Counted from the stretch's first letter, positions 1 to 6,932 are shown. The stretch is 7,680 nucleotides of DNA from a bacterium (GCA_021163545.1 JAGGTU010000023.1:1-7680), one strand, 5' to 3'. Notes: a model not told the origin generated them from the letters alone. A program made the numbers and translations.

Positions 1-710
1 CCCGGGGTATGTCTTGTTAACTTTATACATTGGACATTCTGAATAATCCCAAATCCGCTGATACAAGTATTTGCCCTAAATTGTGGATTAGGAATTCTTC
101 TACTTGGATTTCCTTCGCAGTTTGGGTTTTCATAAAACTCTATTAAGATATCTTCATCACTTTCAAAAGTCCAAATGGATTGAACAGAGATGCTTTCATT
201 GGCCAACCTTTTTACATCAAAAACCTTTTCATATCTTATATCCTCAGGCAAAGGTTGTAATACGCCCGGAAGTCCATTTGCCCCATTCCCGCAGTCTTGA
301 TCCGAATAAACAATAATTCCCTGACCAACCCCTCGAATCATTGGAGGCGTAAACGTTGTTAATTGTGGGTTTATTTCGTTTAAGAAAACAAAACTTCCTA
401 GAAGAATAAGGAAACCAATTATTCCATAGAGAATTCTCTCTCTTGCATCAGCCATCTGAGCGGGATTGCCTGCGGAGATAAGAAACTGTAATCCTCCCCA
501 GATTAAGGCAATAAGACAAATTACACCACCAAGAGCAATAGCGGCGGTGTAAATATATCGAAAATACCCGGCGATATCTGTTTGTCCAGTTGGGGGAGAT
601 ACTCCGGGCACAATAACCGGATAGGTTACCTCAGGTGTTCTTTGAGCAAAAGCAAAATTTAAGGCGATAAACAACCCAAGAATTAAAATAATAAGCAACT
701 TCTTTTTCAT
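1..710 (-). CDS. VirB2/TrbC pilin-like membrane protein with C-terminal extracytoplasmic domain (partial, C-terminus beyond left edge)
   Basis: The ATG at 710 opens a frame of 236 codons with no stop to the window edge. Residues 1-22 form a signal peptide (MKKK, a hydrophobic stretch, then an AFA|Q cleavage site). The mature start PEVTYP leads to helix 1 (about 52-72, containing Cys65 and ending IWGG), a short basic loop with a GNP turn, and helix 2 (about 93-110) ending NEINPQL. This signal-helix-loop-helix order is the VirB2/TrbC pilin layout, but normal pilins stop here. This protein continues for at least 119 residues, placed outside the cell by the positive-inside rule. The extra part holds two similar segments (IVYSDQDC and IEFYENPNCEG, followed by VQSI and VQCI) that resemble Greek-key beta/gamma-crystallin repeats; this is inference. 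It lies 23 bases after the stop of the 983-aa paralogue and shares 33 of 69 aligned residues with it across the two helices. No clear Shine-Dalgarno sequence is seen. The pilin-like N-terminus is fairly sure; the exact role is unknown. Confidence 0.85.
   Translation of the reverse strand, partial: MKKKLLIILILGLFIALNFAFAQRTPEVTYPVIVPGVSPPTGQTDIAGYFRYIYTAAIALGGVICLIALIWGGLQFLISAGNPAQMADARERILYGIIGFLILLGSFVFLNEINPQLTTFTPPMIRGVGQGIIVYSDQDCGNGANGLPGVLQPLPEDIRYEKVFDVKRLANESISVQSIWTFESDEDILIEFYENPNCEGNPSRRIPNPQFRANTCISGFGIIQNVQCIKLTRHTP
619..650 (-). repeat. 32-nt direct repeat, copy 1 (encodes mature N-terminus of pilin-like protein)
   Basis: These 32 bases match 3576-3607 at 30 positions, including an uninterrupted run of 18. 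They encode the end of the signal peptide and the mature start FAQR(T/I)PEVTYP in both VirB2-like genes. The flanking DNA is clearly less similar, so the match marks either strong constraint on this peptide or recent gene conversion between the paralogues. Confidence 0.85.
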
Positions 711-720
711 AATCATCTAT

Positions 721-734
721 ATTATAATTATAAT
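721..734. repeat. 14-bp AT-only perfect palindrome between the two pilin-like genes
   Basis: ATTATAATTATAAT reads the same on both strands. It occupies most of the 23-base gap and touches the TGA stop of the 983-aa gene. It is composed only of A and T, so a hairpin here would be weak; it could be chance in AT-rich DNA or a protein site. It is not a convincing terminator. Confidence 0.4.
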
Positions 735-3685
735 CATTCTTTCTTTACACAGCAATAAAAATCACTGGCTAAATCATAATCAATAAACCAGTTTTCATCA
801 TAAGAGTAGCAATTTAAAGGGACTCGTTTTTTAAAAATTCGGGAGTCAAAATACGAACACTCCAAGGGCGGATCAGGAGGACACATTTCATAGGAAATAT
901 GGGCCCTTTCTTTTGCCTCTCGCCAGTCTTCTAATAACATATAACTACCCCCCGCTTGAGTATAATATTTTTGAGCCTCTTCAAAGAAAAGTTGACAGTC
1001 TGTGAGACTGTATTTTCCTCCCACTATTAGAGGTCCTACTTTTTGAGTTGTTTCCACATTTTCTATTTCTTGTAAGTCAACCAAATGCCGGTTGGTATTT
1101 ATTCTAACAAGCCAATCTGCGACTCCCGAGTGAGCAAACTCTTCAAGGATTCTTGAGAGTTCTCTAATATAATAGGAAAACATTTTAAAATCCCTTGTTC
1201 GATTAAGCAATTTTTTGATTTCTATTAGTTTCTCTACTAAGATGTAATCTCTCTCCTCTAACTTATCTTTTACAAGTTCCCCTTCCTCTCTGCAGTTTGC
1301 ATCATCATCTTTACAACAAAGATCTTTACCAATCGGCACTCTCTCTCCTGCTTTTGGATGGCCATCTGGGTGTTGGGGATCCTTTTCCGGATATACTGAG
1401 TTAAGTTTATAAAAAGATTCGTAGATTCCGTAAGTTCGTTCCGGTTGTATTTGAAGAGCATCATTATTTCCGCCTTTTGCTTCCAATATAGCGTCGTAAA
1501 GATTGTTTATTTGTTGGGTTGCTAATAAAATCTGCGCCCATCTTGTAATGATTTCAGGCAAAGGACAGGGCATTCCAGTACAATAACATATATGAGCGAC
1601 ATCCACATCTCCTATTGGTGTCGGAAGCGATATTTCAAAACAGTGACTTTCACATTCTTCATCGCACATTCCACATTCATCTTCGCTTGTAAGATCAATT
1701 AGATCATCACTCAACTCAAAAGTTTTTTTTGCAAGTTCAATTTGTTCATACAAAGAGTCAATAATAAAATGTCCTTTTTGGTAAATATTCTTTAATTCTC
1801 TTAAAATATCTTCTGTCAATTGAATCGCCTCATCCATTGTCTTTCCAACGGGAATTTCGGCTATTAAGTGACAGGGAACTTCAACTTCTTTTTCGGGAGC
1901 CGAAGTTTTCTTTTCTTTTTCTTGAGCAAAAACCACATTCTCTGGCATATTTCGCGGAAGAAACCCGGAAGTAGAAGGACGAAAGAATGTAGCGGGATCA
2001 TCTGATGATCGAAGACCTGGTTCAAGATTAAAGGGAAGAATTTCCCAAGGAAATTCTTTAATTTGGAGTTCGGCTTTAACACGATAAAATTGAGAGAGAG
2101 TAAGGGTGGGATAAACGGATGATGGAAAATAATGTGGATTGAGGATATGTTTTATATATCTTAAATGGGAATATATTTCTTCCAATTGGTTGATGTTAGT
2201 TTCAACATCTCTTTGAGGAGGGTCAGTTATAGGAGACACAGTTCCTTTGTTTTCAACAGAAGCCATTAAGTCTATTAATTCTTCAATTTCTTGATATTGT
2301 TCCTCCACCTTTTTAAAGTCTTCATCGGAAAATCCGGCTTTCTGCCAATTTTCTTGCCCCTCATTTATGCAAGTTTCAATTTGTTCCCTTAATTTTTTCG
2401 CTTCGTCGCTAAAATAATACGATTTATTTTTGTATTCTTCTTTTTTATCATTTTTAACCAACGGTCTCCCTAACTTAGAATCTTTGTTGTCAAGAAATCT
2501 TCTAAAATGCTCAGCTAAATATTTAATCTCAGCAATCTTACAGGGGATTGGATATCTTGGGTCCTTGCCATCTCCATAAAATCTGGGGATACTTGGGACC
2601 CCGTCTTGTTCCTGCTCTCCTCTTAGAGCATTCATTTTGTCTCTTCCAGGACAAGGATCACCTTCACAAGAATTACAGACCCCGGGGGTACATCCTCCAA
2701 GACACCCTAAAAAGTCACCAATAATTTCCATAATATCAATATTGCTTAATAACTCACCAATATCAAACTCAAAAAAGCCTAAAATATCGGAAACATCGGT
2801 AATTTGATCGGGGTCTGAGGGTTCCCCTAAAATTGCAGAGGCTATAGCACTTAAACCAAAATCACAAGGACGATCACAATTCAAAAAGCAATTACATTTG
2901 ATTGCTTCAAGAACCAGTTCCCCGTCGGTATCTTTAAGTTTGTTTTCCATATCTTTAAGGTCTTGAGAAAGAACAACGAGCATATGAGCCACAGGAAGAG
3001 TTGTTGTTGCTACTTCGTGAATTCTCTTTAGTCTTCTTCCATGGAGGGCCCCTTGATATTCGGTAGGTCGTTTTCCCTCCTCTTGGAAAAGTGTGGAATA
3101 AGAAAGAACCTCTTCAAATGTTTGATCGTATTCTGGAGCATCATAAGCAGGATCTGTAGTGGTGGGAAATCTGATAAAAGAAGAAACTCCAATTTCTGAG
3201 GTAATCAATGCACCCATGGGTAGCTCTTCCATCATTACTTTTTGTGTTGGCGGAGAAGGAGAGGGGAGAAGAGATATATCTGGGATTTTTTGGATTGAGA
3301 AGCCTGGAAAAAGTACTAGTTGGGGGTTTATCGTGTTAAGAATTAAATAAGAAGAAAATATGATAACTAAGCCGAGTCCTGCTTTAATAATTTGGTCACG
3401 ACCTATTTTCATTAGTCGCGGACTTCCTCCGGAAAATAAATATCTAACTCCACCCCAGATGAATAGAGTAAAACATAAAAAGCCAGCCAAAATAATGGCA
3501 AAGTTATAGATGTATCTTAGATATGAAGGGATTGGTACATTAATGGTTCGAGGAGGGCTTGCTCTAGGAATTGTTGGATAGGTTACCTCAGGTATTCTTT
3601 GGGCAAATAAAAAACCTCCAACAAAGAGAAAGCCTACTAGGAAAACAAAGAGCAACAAGATTACTTTATTCTTAATCTTTCCCAT
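734..3685 (-). CDS. Large exported cysteine-rich protein with VirB2/TrbC-like N-terminal module
   Basis: The 983-aa protein has a signal peptide (residues 1-28, cleavage FLFA|Q), the motif PEVTYP, helix 1 (about 58-78, ending IWGG), a loop rich in Arg/Lys (80-101) and helix 2 (about 102-117) ending INPQL. This is the same VirB2-like module as the next gene. The remaining 860 residues should be extracytoplasmic and are mostly helical and charged, with possible coiled coils near 455-475 and 618-660. There are 28 cysteines outside the helices, many clustered at 264-274, 328-345, 671-682 and 700-707, with vicinal pairs at 790-791 and 978-979; this suggests a disulfide-stabilised or metal-binding surface protein. 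The clusters repeat in spacing (see findings). I know no characterised family for the ectodomain. VirB2 pilins are normally about 100-120 aa, so this is a fusion or extended form, perhaps a surface fibre, adhesin or secretion-channel part. The start overlaps the upstream gene by 25 bases, suggesting translational coupling; the stop is TGA. Confidence 0.9.
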   Translation of the reverse strand: MGKIKNKVILLLFVFLVGFLFVGGFLFAQRIPEVTYPTIPRASPPRTINVPIPSYLRYIYNFAIILAGFLCFTLFIWGGVRYLFSGGSPRLMKIGRDQIIKAGLGLVIIFSSYLILNTINPQLVLFPGFSIQKIPDISLLPSPSPPTQKVMMEELPMGALITSEIGVSSFIRFPTTTDPAYDAPEYDQTFEEVLSYSTLFQEEGKRPTEYQGALHGRRLKRIHEVATTTLPVAHMLVVLSQDLKDMENKLKDTDGELVLEAIKCNCFLNCDRPCDFGLSAIASAILGEPSDPDQITDVSDILGFFEFDIGELLSNIDIMEIIGDFLGCLGGCTPGVCNSCEGDPCPGRDKMNALRGEQEQDGVPSIPRFYGDGKDPRYPIPCKIAEIKYLAEHFRRFLDNKDSKLGRPLVKNDKKEEYKNKSYYFSDEAKKLREQIETCINEGQENWQKAGFSDEDFKKVEEQYQEIEELIDLMASVENKGTVSPITDPPQRDVETNINQLEEIYSHLRYIKHILNPHYFPSSVYPTLTLSQFYRVKAELQIKEFPWEILPFNLEPGLRSSDDPATFFRPSTSGFLPRNMPENVVFAQEKEKKTSAPEKEVEVPCHLIAEIPVGKTMDEAIQLTEDILRELKNIYQKGHFIIDSLYEQIELAKKTFELSDDLIDLTSEDECGMCDEECESHCFEISLPTPIGDVDVAHICYCTGMPCPLPEIITRWAQILLATQQINNLYDAILEAKGGNNDALQIQPERTYGIYESFYKLNSVYPEKDPQHPDGHPKAGERVPIGKDLCCKDDDANCREEGELVKDKLEERDYILVEKLIEIKKLLNRTRDFKMFSYYIRELSRILEEFAHSGVADWLVRINTNRHLVDLQEIENVETTQKVGPLIVGGKYSLTDCQLFFEEAQKYYTQAGGSYMLLEDWREAKERAHISYEMCPPDPPLECSYFDSRIFKKRVPLNCYSYDENWFIDYDLASDFYCCVKKE
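3576..3607 (-). repeat. 32-nt direct repeat, copy 2
   Basis: This is the partner of 619-650, located at the same point of the 983-aa gene (signal peptidase site plus PEVTYP). The two mismatches are at 3594 (A against G) and 3602 (G against A). The first changes the residue before PEVTYP from Thr to Ile; the second is silent. Confidence 0.85.
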
Positions 3686-3963
3686 CTCTTTAATTTACTT
3701 AAACTAAAAATAGTCCAAAAAGGTCCTCCCCCTAAAATAGGGCAAAGTTCGGCAAAGAAAGTGAGCCAAAACCTCTTTTTAATTTTTCCAACCCCCTTCC
3801 TTTTTATTAATAATGGAGTTCCCAGACCAATTAATCCGACAATGTCCGGGATGAAAGAAAGAGTTTCTCCGATCTCTTCCTCTCCGCTAAAGGTTAGAAA
3901 AAGACAAAATCCGCCAAAAATGTCTAAAAAAATTGAAAGAATAAGGTTTGGCACTTCTTCCAT
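3661..3963 (-). CDS. Small multi-pass membrane protein of the T4SS-like cluster
   Basis: This 100-aa frame fills the gap between the VirB4 gene, whose stop lies 10 bases upstream, and the 983-aa gene, which it overlaps by 25 bases. It has three likely membrane segments (about 6-25, 37-53 and 65-87). They are separated by an acidic loop (GEEEIGE) and a basic one (KRKGVGKIKKR), and the protein ends in a basic tail. The last segment contains FFAELCPILGGGPFWTI. From memory, small membrane proteins in Patescibacteria carry a similar motif (a glutamate, then a Pro/Gly-rich turn, then a Trp), but I cannot verify this here. The position inside an otherwise gapless operon, the hydrophobic composition and the overlap support a real gene. 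A GGGAG lies only one base before the ATG; a GTG at codon 4 would have better spacing and is an alternative start. The function is unknown; it may be an accessory inner-membrane part comparable in place, not proven in homology, to VirB3 or VirB6. Confidence 0.72.
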   Translation of the reverse strand: MEEVPNLILSIFLDIFGGFCLFLTFSGEEEIGETLSFIPDIVGLIGLGTPLLIKRKGVGKIKKRFWLTFFAELCPILGGGPFWTIFSLSKLKRWERLRIK

Positions 3964-3973
3964 ACTCCCGCAG

Positions 3974-5770
3974 TTATAGCTGTTTCTCTTTTAATTTTTT
4001 CATTTGTTTGATTTTAACCACTTCTTCTGGAGCGGTAGTAATTAACTGATGTTCTGCGTATGAAGAGACAACCCTAATTGCTACATGTTTCTCGCCTGCA
4101 AAAAAGATACCTTCGCCAATTGGTGCTTCCAATAAAAGATATTTTTCTTCATCAGTTAAATTAAAGGTTTTTTGGACAACATCTATTGTAGCCGGAGATT
4201 GTTTCATTAAAAGTTGCAATGAAGAGTTTGTAATAATTGGCTGTCCATATTCAGATTTCATAAAATCATTTACATCCTGAGTGATTGTTGTTGTTCCAAG
4301 CCAATATTTTCTTCCTCTTTTTACGATTCCAAACAAAAATGAGGCCGAATCCTCAGATTGCATTAACCACCAAGCCTCATCAATGACAAGAATTCTCTTT
4401 TTCATCTCTCTTTTTATTGTGTTCCAAATATAGCGCATAATTATATACATTGCCATTGGTCTGAGTTCTGTTTCTAAGTTTCTAATGCCAAAGACAACCA
4501 TTTGTTTATTCATAGTGATATTTGTTGGATAGTTGAAAAATCCGGCATAGACTCCTTTTGTAAATTTCCTAAGTTTTCTTGTTAAACTTTCCGCTCCTTC
4601 CATTGTTTCCAAAACTGCTTCCAGGTCTGATAAAAGGGGAATTCTTTCTTTCCATAAAGCAGGATCCGTTTCCGGTGTTATATCCCTTGCAGCATATGTT
4701 TCTGAAATTGCCTGGTCAATTAGAGCATCTTCTTCCGGAGTTAACCCTCCAAGCATCACCCTCATTAATCCTACGAGGTTAATGATATTTGACCTAAAAA
4801 CATCCTCCGGAGTTTCGTCTTCTGCCGGCAGAGGGAGATCAAAAGGATTTATATGATTTGGAGATTTTAAAGAAATATCATAAAAAGCCCCTCCAACTGC
4901 ATCACACAAAAATTTATATTCATTTTCGGGATCAATGACGATTACATCTACTCCAAGCATTAGATACCTTAAGATCTCTAATTTGACCGCATAACTTTTT
5001 CCCCCACCTGACTTGCCAAAAACAACCATGTTAGCATTTTCCAAGGTGAATCTGTCAAACAAAACTAAAGAATTATTATGTTGATTTATTCCATAGAGAA
5101 TTCCTTCGTTTGAACTTAAATCAAAAGAAATAAAAGGAAACATTGTTGAAAGAGGGCTTGTATTCATTGGGGTATGAACTTGCAGACGATCAACTCCATA
5201 GGGAGAAGTAGAGGTAAAACCTTTATCTTGCTGATATAAGGCAGGCTTGATATAAACAAGTTTTGATTCTAAAAGAGAACGCAGAGTTCCCTCAATTTTA
5301 TCAAGCTCCTTTTTTGTATCAGCATAAATTGTAATATAAAGCCCAACTCTAAACATTCTTTCCTCAGCGGTCTGTAATTTATCTCTTAAGGTTTCAATAT
5401 CTCTATAAGCTGTCTCAAGCACGGGATCTCTTATTAAGCCCTTTTCTTCTCTTTCCATTATTTCTGACTGAACTTCTGTGAGTTTTTTTCTGAGTTTTTT
5501 TAGAACTAATCCTGTATCAATTGGATGCATAAAGATTGAGATATCCATTGGAACATCTAAATTGATCACAGGAGAGAGCCACCCGGTTGAGAGGTATCTC
5601 GGAAAGGAAAAGATAAAATAAGTCCGAGCCAAAGTTTTTCCAATTTCAGCATGATCTGGCCCAAACTTCAAAGCAGGAGGAGCAATAATGTCCAAGAGCC
5701 CAATAGTTTGAGTTCGGGGAAGAACCTCTTCTTTTTTACCAAATAATTTATCCAAAAAAGGAATCTTCAT
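3974..5770 (-). CDS. virB4: VirB4-family type IV secretion ATPase (TraC/TraE/TrbE-like)
   Basis: This 598-aa AAA+-like hexameric ATPase energises pilus or secretion-channel assembly at the cytoplasmic face of the membrane. The Walker A motif GKSGGGKS is at residues 252-259, followed by the typical VIVIDPENEY strand (277-285). Walker B is ILVIDEAW (460-467, Asp464/Glu465), followed by the RGRKYW element (485-490) and the sensor-like TTTITQD (493-499). Residues 1-240 are a VirB4-type middle/N-terminal region that includes a charged helical section near 90-140. No transmembrane helix is evident. Classical VirB4 proteins are about 780-850 aa; the missing N-terminal part is supplied by the gene immediately upstream, whose stop ends two bases before this ATG. 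The two frames differ. The membrane partner is probably the PrgI-family protein two genes upstream. No Shine-Dalgarno sequence is seen, so translation probably depends on coupling. Assignment to the VirB4 family is secure; the substrate (DNA, pilin or protein) is not shown. Confidence 0.95.
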   Translation of the reverse strand: MKIPFLDKLFGKKEEVLPRTQTIGLLDIIAPPALKFGPDHAEIGKTLARTYFIFSFPRYLSTGWLSPVINLDVPMDISIFMHPIDTGLVLKKLRKKLTEVQSEIMEREEKGLIRDPVLETAYRDIETLRDKLQTAEERMFRVGLYITIYADTKKELDKIEGTLRSLLESKLVYIKPALYQQDKGFTSTSPYGVDRLQVHTPMNTSPLSTMFPFISFDLSSNEGILYGINQHNNSLVLFDRFTLENANMVVFGKSGGGKSYAVKLEILRYLMLGVDVIVIDPENEYKFLCDAVGGAFYDISLKSPNHINPFDLPLPAEDETPEDVFRSNIINLVGLMRVMLGGLTPEEDALIDQAISETYAARDITPETDPALWKERIPLLSDLEAVLETMEGAESLTRKLRKFTKGVYAGFFNYPTNITMNKQMVVFGIRNLETELRPMAMYIIMRYIWNTIKREMKKRILVIDEAWWLMQSEDSASFLFGIVKRGRKYWLGTTTITQDVNDFMKSEYGQPIITNSSLQLLMKQSPATIDVVQKTFNLTDEEKYLLLEAPIGEGIFFAGEKHVAIRVVSSYAEHQLITTAPEEVVKIKQMKKLKEKQL

Positions 5771-5772
5771 AT

Positions 5773-6414
5773 TTATTTAATTAATTCAGGAGGAATTTCC
5801 GGATAATAGCCAACCCGGGCCTCAGCCGGGTGATATAATGCCCACAAAAGTTCTGCCAATTCTTCAGAGTTTAGAGGGATACTCCATACTCCACACCTTC
5901 TTAGACCCAAAGCTAAGAATTCCATTCTTTGGTACAGTTGGCTTTTGCATTTTTGAAACAATTCTTCGGTTAAAACAGGAGCGGTTTTCAGTTTAAACAA
6001 AACACCTCCGGCAGCAACGGCACCAGGGCTTTCTGAGAGATAAAACGGGACAATGATATAAAAATGCTTTGTCATAATTGAACTTCCGGCAACCAATTTT
6101 TCAATAAACTGCCGGTATTCTCTTGTTTGTGCTTTTAAAAGCTTATTTTCTTGTTTTTCCTCCAACTCTTTTAAGCGATCCAAATATCCTGTAATATTTA
6201 ATTTTCTTGATTGGACTAAAAACTGACAAGAGAAATCCAAAGAGTTCAGAAAATTCTGAAATTGATAAATAATTGCCTCTTGTTCTTCCCTTGACTTCAG
6301 GGCAAAATTCAAAGACGAAACCATCATAACCCCTCTTAAGGTATGGTCCTTTAAAATTAAGACACCTTCTCTTATTTGCTCCACTTCCAAGAAAAATTGT
6401 GTAGAGACTGGCAT
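5773..6414 (-). CDS. TraC/VirB4 N-terminal-domain protein (free-standing)
   Basis: The 213-aa soluble protein resembles the N-terminal domain of TraC/VirB4 ATPases. It has the start MPVSTQFFLEVEQIREGVLILKD, then LRGVMMVSSLNFALKS and EEQEAIIYQFQNFLNSLDF, a basic helical linker (76-108), and a second alpha/beta half with HFYIIVPF (117-124). It has no Walker motifs, so it cannot be an ATPase alone. It likely forms the membrane-proximal part of a two-polypeptide VirB4, because the ATPase gene starts two bases after its stop. Start choice: ATG at 6414, in the context TAA-T-ATG just after the PrgI stop. An in-frame TTG at 6432 would add six residues and overlap PrgI by 17 bases, but it has no ribosome site and family proteins, as I recall them, begin close to the STQ motif. 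Separate TraC-like and VirB4 genes next to PrgI are, from memory, common in Patescibacteria. Confidence 0.87.
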   Translation of the reverse strand: MPVSTQFFLEVEQIREGVLILKDHTLRGVMMVSSLNFALKSREEQEAIIYQFQNFLNSLDFSCQFLVQSRKLNITGYLDRLKELEEKQENKLLKAQTREYRQFIEKLVAGSSIMTKHFYIIVPFYLSESPGAVAAGGVLFKLKTAPVLTEELFQKCKSQLYQRMEFLALGLRRCGVWSIPLNSEELAELLWALYHPAEARVGYYPEIPPELIK

Positions 6415-6415
6415 A

Positions 6416-6829
6416 TTATCTGTGAATTTCAATAATATTTACTAATCTCTTCAGCCTGCTTCCCTCGGCTAATTTTAAAGTTGCCTCTGGGGTAGGTGGT
6501 TTTTCTTCCTTTTTAGCCACTCTCTTTGGTAAGGTGGGGGGAGGTGTTGTCTGTTGTCTCCAAACAAATATTTTGACCCGAAAGAGATACGAAAAAGCTC
6601 TGGCTAATATTGTTGGCACAGGAAACCCTTTTATTTTTCCAAAAGCAAAATAGACTGCAAAAATCATCAGAGGAATGCCTATTAAAATTATTTTAGAAAG
6701 CTTCACCCCACTTGCAATCATAATCAGAATAATTAAAAACGGACCTCCAATCCATACCAACTGATGGAAGGTAAAGGGACCGGCAATTTTTGGTTTGATT
6801 TCTAAAAATTGAGGTAGAGAATATTCCAT
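6416..6829 (-). CDS. PrgI-family inner-membrane protein (VirB3-like partner of VirB4)
   Basis: This 137-aa protein starts MEYSLPQFLEIKPKIAGPFT, the characteristic opening of the PrgI family, a short membrane protein of Gram-positive and Patescibacteria T4SS clusters often placed next to VirB4. Two transmembrane helices follow at about 24-41 and 46-63, separated by a very short turn. The C-terminal half is cytoplasmic, basic and proline-rich (TTPPPTLPKRVAKKEEKPPTPE). The two-helix hairpin and its place beside VirB4 suggest a VirB3-like role, docking the ATPase at the membrane; that role is inference. The stop is one base before the start of the TraC-like gene. The region just upstream is the degenerate repeat spacer and shows no ribosome-binding site. 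Confidence 0.9.
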   Translation of the reverse strand: MEYSLPQFLEIKPKIAGPFTFHQLVWIGGPFLIILIMIASGVKLSKIILIGIPLMIFAVYFAFGKIKGFPVPTILARAFSYLFRVKIFVWRQQTTPPPTLPKRVAKKEEKPPTPEATLKLAEGSRLKRLVNIIEIHR

Positions 6830-6932
6830 GGTTTGGCAGGTTGACTATTTGACAGTTTAACTGGTTGACTATTTGGTAGATTAATAATTAACTCAACCAC
6901 TCAACTACTTAATCACCTAATAACTCGACCAC
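6830..6932. repeat. Degenerate direct/inverted repeat spacer between two cluster genes
   Basis: This is the only sizeable gap inside the leftward cluster. GGTTGACTATTTG occurs exactly twice (6839-6851 and 6863-6875, period 24). The right half carries the opposite orientation of a related unit (ACTCAACC at 6891-6898, ACTCAACTACTT at 6899-6910, AACTCGACCACTT at 6922-6934). On the transcribed strand the TGGTTGA and TCAACCA arms could pair as a 7-bp stem with a loop of about 24 bases. It has no open frame and no T-run like a classic terminator. Possible roles are an RNA hairpin that adjusts downstream expression or a small REP-like element; neither is shown. Confidence 0.6.

Noticed and set aside
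104..316. A 70-codon rightward open frame.
   Set aside because: It lies antisense within the signal-peptide-bearing pilin-like gene, has no ribosome site and no recognisable protein features; a shadow frame.
721..734. AT palindrome considered as a terminator between the two pilin-like genes.
   Set aside because: It contains no G-C pairs and lacks a following T-run in transcript direction, and the downstream gene starts only 11 bases on, so readthrough is more likely.
1270..2082. Short alternative-frame open stretches (1270-1464 and 1864-2082, minus strand).
   Set aside because: Both lie inside the 983-aa gene in other frames and have biased, non-protein-like composition.
4579..4782. Rightward 67-codon open frame inside the VirB4 gene.
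   Set aside because: It is antisense to the conserved ATPase coding sequence with no start signals; chance open frame.
5765..5780. A frameshift breaking a single virB4 gene into two.
   Set aside because: The upstream protein has a coherent C-terminus and stop, the ATPase has its own ATG and a plausible start, and adjacent separate genes of this kind are known in Patescibacteria.
6415..6432. TTG start at 6432 for the TraC-like protein, giving six extra residues and a 17-base overlap with PrgI.
   Set aside because: The ATG at 6414 lies one base after the PrgI stop, matches where the family motif begins, and is a stronger start codon; neither site has a Shine-Dalgarno sequence to favour TTG.
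6830..6932. CRISPR array.
   Set aside because: The repeats are short (13 bp), only two are exact, the period is 24 with no unique spacers of CRISPR size, and no cas gene is present.
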